The notes beneath the pieces were generated by a model. The model saw nothing but the letters and a program-made list of their open reading frames with translations. It had not been told where the DNA came from and searched no databases. Position numbers and translations under genes: made by a program. A stretch of 5,033 bases of DNA from JANRLJ01 sp034437895 (GTDB lineage: Bacteria; Chloroflexota; Anaerolineae; Aggregatilineales; Phototrophicaceae), in NCBI GenBank assembly GCA_034437895.1, contig DAOTTO010000395.1, positions 1-5,033 on the forward strand, in the 5' to 3' direction. Below, piece by piece: positions 1 to 4,940 of the stretch (positions are counted from its first letter, which is position 1; every line of letters begins with the position of its first letter).

Positions 1-665
1 TTGCCGAAGGCGGCGGCAGCCTTGACGAGTTCAGCTTGTTTGGCGGCGATTGCGTCCGGCATATTAAGCATCTGCCCCATGAGGATGCAGTAGGCATTTG
101 TATCAATGCGTTCAACTGCATCAAAGGCGGCGTTTAAATCCTTTCCCATCACGAACAACCCATGCCAGGGTGCGATGGCGGCGGCGGCATGTTTGCGAAT
201 ACGGGCTTCATTCCCCCGAATCGCCCCCGCGATATTTTCCGCTAGTTCGGGCGTATGCGAAGGCGCGAAAGCTACTACCGGAATATCCCCAAATTTGAGT
301 GTGGCTTCCATCACCGCCGGAATCGGGCGATTCATCACCGCGAAGACCAACACATTCCGCGCATGAGCATGGATGACGGCCTTGCCATGTTCGCCAAATT
401 CGGCATGAAGCCCCAGATGCACCCGCGATTCCCGCGAGAGTTTGCCTGTGCCTTCTAAAATTGTGCCGTCTTTAGACACGACCAGCACATCTTGCGGCTT
501 AAGATTCCAGTGATGGATGCCGCCGGAAAACGAGGGCGACATACAGACGACATCATCCACACGGACGCTGATATTGCCTCCCGCGACATCGGTAAGCTGA
601 CGATCAAACATGAGCGCCCCGATATGGGCGATGTGGGCGCGGGCGGCTTCAATGGCTTCGTTCAT
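1..665 (-). CDS. Class II aldolase/adducin family protein (FucA-like), 3' end cut by window edge
   Basis: Predicted cytoplasmic zinc-dependent class II aldolase of the aldolase/adducin fold, which cleaves sugar phosphates (as L-fuculose-1-phosphate aldolase does) or acts on related substrates. I translated 221 codons from the ATG at 665 with no stop before base 1. Visible family motifs are DVAGGNISVR (residues 26-35), GKLSRESRVHLGLH (74-87), AVIHAHARN (96-104) and APWHGLFVMG (165-174). By alignment from memory with E. coli FucA (E73, H92, H94, H155), the catalytic Glu is E79 and the zinc ligands are H99, H101 and H168, so the active site looks intact. FucA is about 215 residues, so only a short C-terminal piece is probably missing. 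The start is firm: an in-frame TAG lies 13 codons upstream with no other ATG between, although the Shine-Dalgarno match is weak. It is divergent from an iron-type alcohol dehydrogenase. Rhamnulose-phosphate aldolase-like or ribulose-phosphate epimerase-like specificity cannot be excluded; the family call is sure, the substrate is not. Confidence 0.9.
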   Translation of the reverse strand, partial: MNEAIEAARAHIAHIGALMFDRQLTDVAGGNISVRVDDVVCMSPSFSGGIHHWNLKPQDVLVVSKDGTILEGTGKLSRESRVHLGLHAEFGEHGKAVIHAHARNVLVFAVMNRPIPAVMEATLKFGDIPVVAFAPSHTPELAENIAGAIRGNEARIRKHAAAAIAPWHGLFVMGKDLNAAFDAVERIDTNAYCILMGQMLNMPDAIAAKQAELVKAAAAFG

Positions 666-700
666 GATGAAAACTCGTTTCTTTGCTTGGACAGCGTTTG

Positions 701-712
701 GCTAAACTTAGC
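701..712. repeat. Near-perfect palindrome in the aldolase leader
   Basis: The plus strand reads GCTAAACTTAGC, with GCTAA and TTAGC arms around a two-base centre; in RNA it could fold as a 4-bp stem with a 4-base loop. Its minus-strand form contains GCTAAGTTT, the same 9-mer found on the plus strand at 830-838 and 936-944. It may be an operator-like site between the predicted -10 box and the aldolase start, or a remnant of the neighbouring repeat cluster. Nothing seen decides between these. Confidence 0.35.
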
Positions 713-728
713 TTATCGGAATAAAATC

Positions 729-734
729 ATTATA
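729..734 (-). promoter_or_regulatory. Putative -10 box for the aldolase gene
   Basis: The minus strand reads TATAAT, a perfect sigma70-type -10 hexamer, 64 bases upstream of the aldolase ATG. The -35 region is poor: the hexamer 16-17 bases further upstream reads about CCAATT or GCCAAT, and there is no TGn extension. If used, transcription would begin near 722 and give a leader of nearly 60 bases containing the GCTAAGTTTAGC palindrome at 701-712. The call rests on one motif in an AT-rich spot. Confidence 0.4.
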
Positions 735-788
735 GCGCACAGAGGACGGTAATTGGCATGATTGGACTGGATCATTACGTCAAAAACA

Positions 789-979
789 TTTAGAACCACA
801 AGAAGATTAGACGCAAAGGTGCAAAGAACGCTAAGTTTCGCAAAGAAATTGGAGCATTTTCAGCGCGGTACGTCTGTGGATTCTGGAAAGTAAACGGAAA
901 TCGATTAACCACAGAGAGCAGAAAGAACACAGAGGGCTAAGTTTAAAATCTTGGTGTTCTTGGTGGCTTGGTGGTTCAA
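789..979. repeat. Degenerate short-period repeat cluster with inverted ends
   Basis: This non-coding stretch lies between the divergent genes. It has two related A/G-rich modules, one at 793-838 (AACCACAAG, then ACGCAAAGG, TGCAAAGA, ACGCTAAG) and one at 907-944 (AACCACAGAG, then a CACAGAGGG unit). Both end in GCTAAGTTT. They are followed by a T/G-rich block at 950-977 built from CTTGGTG and GTTCTTGGTGG units. The left end GAACCACAAG (793-802) and the right end CTTGGTGGTTC (967-977) are inverted with one base of difference in length, so the whole could be a miniature element. Similar CACAGAG and CTTGGTG strings recur between genes in many environmental bacteria, as I recall. No coding potential was found. 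Confidence 0.6.
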
Positions 980-1025
980 AAAAATTCAAACATCTTTCGA
1001 GAGTCTGCCGTAACAAGGGCTTATT

Positions 1026-1074
1026 GCTAAGCGCTAACCACTAATCGCTAATTACGAAAAGCTAAAGGCTGAAT
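1026..1074 (+). repeat. Seven-unit heptad tandem array (consensus GCTAAnn)
   Basis: Seven consecutive 7-base units start at 1026, 1033, 1040, 1047, 1054, 1061 and 1068. Four begin with GCTAA exactly; the unit at 1040 begins ACTAA, the one at 1068 GCTGA, and the one at 1054 (ACGAAAA) is the most diverged. The array stops 2 bases before the dehydrogenase ATG and includes its ribosome binding site. It resembles in style the heptanucleotide short tandemly repeated repetitive (STRR) sequences described in cyanobacteria. The regular 7-base register across 49 bases makes chance unlikely. Confidence 0.75.
1064..1068 (+). promoter_or_regulatory. Ribosome binding site of the iron-type dehydrogenase, inside the heptad array
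   Basis: AAAGG lies 8 bases before the ATG at 1077, a normal spacing for a Shine-Dalgarno sequence. It straddles the last two units of the heptad array, so the repeat supplies the translation signal. This supports the ATG at 1077 as the start. Confidence 0.6.
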
Positions 1075-1076
1075 CG

Positions 1077-2228
1077 ATGAATTTTGAATTTGCGACGGCG
1101 ACAAAAATTATCTTCGGGGCGGGGAAACTGCGCGAAATTGACAATTATGCCGCACCAATGGGCAAGAAAGCGCTGTTGGTGATGGGACACAATCCTGAAC
1201 GGGCGCGGACGCTGATCCAGAATTTGACCATTCACGGGATCGAAAGCGTGATTTTTTCAGTTTCCGGCGAGCCACAAATCGCCACCGCGCAGGCCGGAGT
1301 CACGTTGGCGCGGGAGTCGGGCTGTGATCTGGTGATCGCGTTTGGCGGCGGGAGTGTGCTGGATTCCGGCAAGGCCATCGCCATTCTCGCCACGAATGAG
1401 GGCGAACCGCTGGATTATCTGGAAGTGATCGGCAAAGGGCTGCCGCTAAAAAATCTGCCGCTGCCCATGATCGCCATCCCGACTACCGCCGGGACAGGCT
1501 CGGAAGTGACGGCTAACGCTGTGCTGAGTTCGCCTGAGCATAAAGTGAAGGTCAGTTTACGCAGTCCGATGATGCTGCCGCGTTTGGCATTGGTTGACCC
1601 AGAATTGACGTATGATCTACCCGCCGAAATTACCGCGAGTACGGGCATGGATGCGCTGACGCAGGTGATCGAGCCGTTTGTCAGCAACAAAGCCAATCCC
1701 ATCACCGACGCGCTTTGTCGGGAAGGCATTTTACGGGCGGGACGGGCGCTGCGACTGGTGGTTCAGTCCGGCACAGAAAATTTTGCCGCTCGTGAAGACA
1801 TGGCGCTGGCGAGTCTGCTAGGCGGGATGGCGCTGGCGAATGCCAAACTCGGCGCGGTACATGGGTTTGCAGGTGTGATCGGCGGGATGTTCGATGCGCC
1901 GCATGGGGCGGTCTGCGCGGCTTTGCTGCCTTATGTGATGGAAGTGAATTTACGAGCGCTGCGAGAACGCGATCATCATAGTGAGGCACTGCGGCGCTAT
2001 GTCGAAATCGGACAGCTTTTAACTGGGCGTACCGATGCGGCAGCGGGCGTGGCGTGGGTGATCGAGACATGCCTGATGCTCAAAATTCCGCCGCTAGGGA
2101 AATATAGCATCACCGCCGCTGATATTCCTGCAATTGTAGAAAAATCCGCTAATGCCAGCAGTATGAAGGGCAATCCAATTGTGCTGACGCCGCACGAACT
2201 GACGGAAATTATGCAGAAGGCACTTTAA
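1077..2228 (+). CDS. Iron-type (group III) alcohol dehydrogenase family protein
   Basis: Predicted cytoplasmic NAD(P)-dependent oxidoreductase that interconverts an alcohol and an aldehyde or ketone. Its 383 residues are the usual length. The N-terminal half shows the nucleotide-binding fold, with FGAGKL (residues 13-18), the AFGGGSVLDSGKA pyrophosphate-binding motif (88-100) and the PTTAGTGSE signature (135-143). The C-terminal helical half carries STGMDALTQVIEP (188-200), LGAVHGFAG (258-266) and APHGAVC (274-280). Expected metal ligands are D192, H262 and H276, but the fourth, usually His (DALTH), is Gln at Q196. Metal identity (Fe or Zn) and activity are therefore less certain than the fold. 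The start at 1077 has an AAAGG ribosome site and fits the family N-terminus. The divergent aldolase suggests a shared pathway, possibly reduction of an aldolase-derived aldehyde as FucO does for lactaldehyde. The substrate is not known. It converges on the receiver-HEAT gene. Confidence 0.92.
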   Translation: MNFEFATATKIIFGAGKLREIDNYAAPMGKKALLVMGHNPERARTLIQNLTIHGIESVIFSVSGEPQIATAQAGVTLARESGCDLVIAFGGGSVLDSGKAIAILATNEGEPLDYLEVIGKGLPLKNLPLPMIAIPTTAGTGSEVTANAVLSSPEHKVKVSLRSPMMLPRLALVDPELTYDLPAEITASTGMDALTQVIEPFVSNKANPITDALCREGILRAGRALRLVVQSGTENFAAREDMALASLLGGMALANAKLGAVHGFAGVIGGMFDAPHGAVCAALLPYVMEVNLRALRERDHHSEALRRYVEIGQLLTGRTDAAAGVAWVIETCLMLKIPPLGKYSITAADIPAIVEKSANASSMKGNPIVLTPHELTEIMQKAL

Positions 2229-2244
2229 GCGATTTTTTTGTCCT

Positions 2245-2277
2245 TATTCGGGCGATACGTGCATCGTCCGACGAATA
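2245..2277. terminator. Imperfect hairpin between convergent genes, possible terminator
   Basis: TATTCG (2245-2250) pairs with CGAATA (2272-2277), and GGCGAT (2251-2256) pairs with ATCG and CC on the other side. A bulged T2267 and a two-base GA bulge interrupt the stem, and the loop is ACGTGC. It sits in the 72-base gap where the dehydrogenase and receiver-HEAT genes converge, where a bidirectional terminator is expected. No T-run follows it on either strand; the T7 at 2233-2239 precedes it on the plus strand. It is therefore not a canonical intrinsic terminator. Confidence 0.3.
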
Positions 2278-2300
2278 TCGGTGGTCAAAAATTAGGCTTG

Positions 2301-3584
2301 TTACGTCCCTGCTAGATAGACCATCGCGGCTTGGCGGACGGTTTCGTCGGGATGTTGTGCTAAGGCTTGCAGCACTTTATAGCCGCGTTCACGTTGTATT
2401 TTGCCGAGTGCGTGGGCGATCTGCTGCAAAACAGCCGGCTCATTCCGCTGATTGATGGCTTCGATCAGGGCATCAACGGCCTCTTCTGTCGCCATGAGCG
2501 CCAGCCCATTAGCAGCGGCTTCGGCAGCCCCCGCCCGATTTTTGAGTAAAACGGTTGCGAGGACGTTGATGCTCAATTCGCCGCCGATTCGGGCTAAAGC
2601 AGCGGCGGCATGTTCGCGCACACCAGGTTCGGTGTCGCTCATCGCTTGCGCCAGCAGCGGAATATGGCGCGTCGTCCCCATTTCTGCCAGCACCATTGCC
2701 GCCATTGTGCGGACTTCACCGCTGTCATCGAGTATAGCGGAGGCCGCCAGATCAATTGTGACCATTTCGCGGTTCGTGTGCAGAATTCGCAGCGCCCAAC
2801 TACGACATTCCCAATAAGCAATTTTGGCACACTCTTGCAGCATCGGCGTGGCTTTTTCTGGTGGGTGCATCAGCGCAAAAGCGATGGGCGACAGCCTACC
2901 CCAACGTGTTTCCGCCTCCATAGTTTTGCTGCTGGCAAGGCTGTGGCGGACGTGCTTCCAAAAGGTATACTGCCCATCGGTAATGTTATAAAGCGAGATG
3001 TCTTCTTTTTGCCATGCGGCGAGGGCGATTACAGCGCGTCCCCGCACCCGAATATCCGGGTTACGGAGTTCGGTCAGCAGCAGCTTAGGCCATTCATCTT
3101 TAGCGAGGTGTACCAAATCGGGCATAATTTGGGCAGGTTCTCGGTTGTATAAGATACCGATAAGAGGCTGCGTGATCGGTTTATTATCGAAATCAGATTT
3201 AAGTGTTTTGCCTGTCACTTTATAGACTAACGTTTTGAGCAATTCTGGGTCAATCGGCTTGCTCATAAACCCTTTAATCCCCGAATCTGCGGCTTGCTTA
3301 AAATATTCCGGTTCATCGTGCATCGTAATCATGATGATGGGAATATGAGCAGTTTGCTGCTTACCACGCAGTCGCTGCGCCACTTCTAATCCGTTCAAGC
3401 CGGGCATGTTGTAATCCAGCAGAATAATGTCCGGCTGAAAGCGAGAAGCGCGTTGTACGCCACGATGTCCACTAGCCTCGATTTCGACTTCCGCCCCCAA
3501 CATCGACAGCATCTGCTTGTATCCGAGTTCAACCGCGTGATCGTCAATAACGAGGATTTTAACCTTAGTGTCGCTGTTGACCAT
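2301..3584 (-). CDS. Response regulator: receiver domain fused to HEAT-like repeats
   Basis: A predicted 427-residue cytoplasmic signalling protein. Residues 7-125 form a complete CheY-like receiver: acidic pair D14/D15, phosphoacceptor D57 in LLDYNMPGLNG, T87 in IMITMHD, and K109 in FMSKPID. All residues needed for phosphorylation and switching are present. After a linker, residues from about 165 to the C-terminus are alpha-helical and Ala/Leu-rich, with HEAT/PBS-lyase-like units near 168-195, 278-308, 310-340, 341-372, 373-404 and 405-427. Typical cores are VRGRAVIALA, VRTMAAMVLAEMG and VREHAAAALARIG. HEAT repeats usually bind proteins, so phosphorylation probably controls a scaffold; there is no DNA-binding or enzymatic output domain. 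The start ATG lies 2 bases after the stop of the TIR-receiver gene, with GGAG about 10 bases upstream inside that gene, so translation is probably coupled. The partner and signal are unknown. Confidence 0.92.
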   Translation of the reverse strand: MVNSDTKVKILVIDDHAVELGYKQMLSMLGAEVEIEASGHRGVQRASRFQPDIILLDYNMPGLNGLEVAQRLRGKQQTAHIPIIMITMHDEPEYFKQAADSGIKGFMSKPIDPELLKTLVYKVTGKTLKSDFDNKPITQPLIGILYNREPAQIMPDLVHLAKDEWPKLLLTELRNPDIRVRGRAVIALAAWQKEDISLYNITDGQYTFWKHVRHSLASSKTMEAETRWGRLSPIAFALMHPPEKATPMLQECAKIAYWECRSWALRILHTNREMVTIDLAASAILDDSGEVRTMAAMVLAEMGTTRHIPLLAQAMSDTEPGVREHAAAALARIGGELSINVLATVLLKNRAGAAEAAANGLALMATEEAVDALIEAINQRNEPAVLQQIAHALGKIQRERGYKVLQALAQHPDETVRQAAMVYLAGT

Positions 3585-3586
3585 GC

Positions 3587-4507
3587 TTACTTCGCTCCGT
3601 GCAGGCTGGGGATATATTGGTTCACGAGGCGGATGAGGCTTTCGGGCTTGATCGGCTTATCCAGCATATCTTTAATGCCATTGACGACGAAAAACTCGCG
3701 GGTGTCGTTTTTGTCCCAATCCAAGCTGGTAATCATAATCACGGGGACATTAAGCTGGTAACGCTTCATCAGTTCTAATAGGACGATGCCCTCTTGCCCT
3801 TCAACCTCATTAGGGCCAAGCGGCCCAAGCTGCATATCGAGCGTGATAAAGTCATACTTATGGCTGCAAATGGCGGAAGTGGCTTCATTACGGGTAGAGG
3901 CGGTATGCACTTCCAGCCCTTCACCCACCAAAATATCGCGCAGCAGATGTTGAAAACTTTCCGCATCTTCGATCACCAGCGCCAACGGCTTGTTGCTGAT
4001 GCGCGTTTTGGGGACTTCCGCCGTTTCTTCTGGCTCTTTGGTCGCAGGCGTAGTAGAAGCCGCGCCACCCCCGCCGCCGGAAGGTTGCGCGGAATATTGT
4101 TTTTCGCCATGATGAAGGACAGCTTGAATGAGGGCTTGCGAAAGTTCGCGGTAGCCGTGATCGGTGCTTTGGCGGAAATCAATGTAATGAAGCTGGTGTA
4201 AAAAGTCAGGCAGGGTGCAAGTGCGAATCATCAGAGGGATAACAGTGTAGTGATTTTCCAGCGCTCGTTTAATCTCATACTGCACCCAATGAGATTTAAC
4301 GGCTTCGGGGGTAAGCAAGACGATGACGGCTGCCGATTGCATCAGCGCGAGGTCGATGGATTTTTTCCATTCTTCGCCCCCGCGCATTCCGGCGAAATCA
4401 ATCCAAGGTAAATAACCCATATCGCGGACTTTTTGCGCCAGCAAATCCGCCGCGAACCGATCTTCATGACTGTAACTGATAAAAACGCCGACATCGCTCC
4501 GTTTCAT
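3587..4507 (-). CDS. TIR domain fused to a C-terminal receiver domain
   Basis: A predicted 306-residue cytoplasmic protein. Residues 5-130 are a bacterial TIR domain: VFISYSHEDR (8-17, box 1), GYLPWIDF (31-38), GGEEWKKSIDLAL (43-55), AAVIVLLTPEAVKSHWVQYEI (59-79) and VIPLMI (89-94). Residues 135-172 form a low-complexity linker with a run of five Gly (144-148) and a Pro/Glu/Thr-rich part. Residues 174-300 are a receiver domain with E180/D181, acceptor D224 in TLDMQLG, T260 in IMITS and K284 in DKPIKPE, plus a longer loop after D224 (about 228-239). Phosphorylation could therefore control the TIR domain. The position where NAD-cleaving TIRs usually carry an acidic residue seems to be G40, so enzymatic activity is doubtful. 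It is the first gene of an operon with the receiver-HEAT gene. The start is supported by AAAGGTG 7 bases upstream. The architecture is clear; the function is unknown. Confidence 0.92.
   Translation of the reverse strand: MKRSDVGVFISYSHEDRFAADLLAQKVRDMGYLPWIDFAGMRGGEEWKKSIDLALMQSAAVIVLLTPEAVKSHWVQYEIKRALENHYTVIPLMIRTCTLPDFLHQLHYIDFRQSTDHGYRELSQALIQAVLHHGEKQYSAQPSGGGGGAASTTPATKEPEETAEVPKTRISNKPLALVIEDAESFQHLLRDILVGEGLEVHTASTRNEATSAICSHKYDFITLDMQLGPLGPNEVEGQEGIVLLELMKRYQLNVPVIMITSLDWDKNDTREFFVVNGIKDMLDKPIKPESLIRLVNQYIPSLHGAK
3595..3598 (-). promoter_or_regulatory. Ribosome binding site of the receiver-HEAT gene, inside the upstream gene
   Basis: GGAG on the minus strand lies 10 bases before the ATG at 3584 and overlaps the last codons of the TIR-receiver gene. 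Its stop codon (3587-3589) falls between this site and the new start, an arrangement typical of translational coupling. The spacing is slightly long. Confidence 0.5.
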
Positions 4508-4514
4508 GATGTTG

Positions 4515-4521
4515 CACCTTT
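4515..4521 (-). promoter_or_regulatory. Ribosome binding site of the TIR-receiver gene
   Basis: The minus strand reads AAAGGTG, a good partial match to the anti-Shine-Dalgarno complement, 7 bases before the ATG at 4507. It is the strongest translation signal in the window and fixes the start of the TIR-receiver protein. Confidence 0.65.
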
Positions 4522-4530
4522 GTAAGTTCT

Positions 4531-4558
4531 ATCTTAATGTGATGGGCGCGATGGTAAA
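4531..4558 (-). promoter_or_regulatory. Putative promoter of the TIR-receiver/receiver-HEAT operon
   Basis: On the minus strand TTTACC (4558-4553) and TAAGAT (4536-4531) stand 16 bases apart, each matching four of six sigma70 consensus positions. Transcription would begin near 4524 and leave a leader of only about 17 bases ahead of the coding start, just enough for the AAAGGTG ribosome site. A perfect TTGACA also lies upstream (4583-4578) but has no fitting -10 box. This is motif matching only. Confidence 0.3.
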
Positions 4559-4574
4559 TCGCTGGCGAGTTCGT

Positions 4575-4609
4575 AATTGTCAATAGTAAATTGTAACTAA
4601 TGAATTATC
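4575..4609 (-). repeat. Second heptad tandem array, AT-rich, upstream of the TIR operon
   Basis: On the minus strand five 7-base units keep register, approximating kACAATT (GATAATT, then diverged units, then TACAATT and GACAATT). On the plus strand the units start at 4575, 4582, 4589, 4596 and 4603. Just past the array, the minus strand reads AATTACGAA (4578-4570), the same 9-mer present in the dehydrogenase leader array at 1051-1059 and in the same orientation relative to its downstream gene. The array is degenerate and AT-rich, so it is less certain than the one at 1026-1074. Confidence 0.5.
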
Positions 4610-4771
4610 CACTAAATTCTAACCCAAAACTTGTTTTTGGCAAAGCGAAATTCTGAAAAGATGCGATTGCAACATCTTAACAAGCGGTTGTGTCTTTAGG
4701 TCATGCTCAGTTTATCCAAATTTTGAGGAATTTCTGACAATTAGATACTGAGGTTATGCACTTAAACAGTA

Positions 4772-4794
4772 GGGGCGACTCGGCGAGTCGCCCC
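4772..4794. repeat. Perfect 10-bp GC-rich inverted repeat (REP-like hairpin)
   Basis: The arms GGGGCGACTC (4772-4781) and GAGTCGCCCC (4785-4794) are exact inverse complements around a GGC loop. No T-run follows on either strand and no gene ends nearby, so it does not look like a terminator. GTAGGGGCGAC-type hairpins recur between genes in several environmental phyla as I recall, which makes a dispersed REP-like element the likeliest identity. Confidence 0.75.
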
Positions 4795-4940
4795 ATGTGT
4801 ACCAAATTAAACCTTTTAGCATCACTTGGGATTAAAAACTTTAGGCTCATCAACCCTTCGGAAACTGTAATATGCTTTAACAAAATGATAGAGAACACCG
4901 CGTGTAGGGACATCATATTAGGACTTTCGCTCACGCATTT

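Noticed and set aside
831..1016. 61-codon open frame on the minus strand in the divergent region
   Set aside because: It is composed of the translated repeat cluster and does not resemble a protein.
1026..1074. CRISPR-like array
   Set aside because: Units are 7 bases long and contiguous, with no spacers.
1415..2070. Open frames of 104 and 122 codons on the minus strand inside the dehydrogenase
   Set aside because: The plus-strand frame carries all the dehydrogenase motifs over this range; the antisense translations are low-complexity and unrecognisable.
2233..2239. T-run after the dehydrogenase stop as an intrinsic terminator tail
   Set aside because: No stem precedes it on the plus strand; the hairpin at 2245-2277 comes after it, so the order is wrong for a plus-strand terminator.
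2610..3152. 180-codon open frame on the plus strand opposite the receiver-HEAT gene
   Set aside because: It is antisense to a clear receiver-HEAT coding region, its translation shows no family motif, and its openness follows from the codon bias of the real gene.
3794..4201. 135-codon open frame on the plus strand opposite the TIR-receiver gene
   Set aside because: It is an antisense shadow of the receiver and linker; its Arg/Gly-rich part is the complement of the Gly/Pro linker codons.
4578..4583. TTGACA on the minus strand as a strong -35 box
   Set aside because: The hexamer 17 bases downstream reads GATTTA, a poor -10, and TTGACA is explained by the heptad array; a weaker pair closer to the gene fits better.
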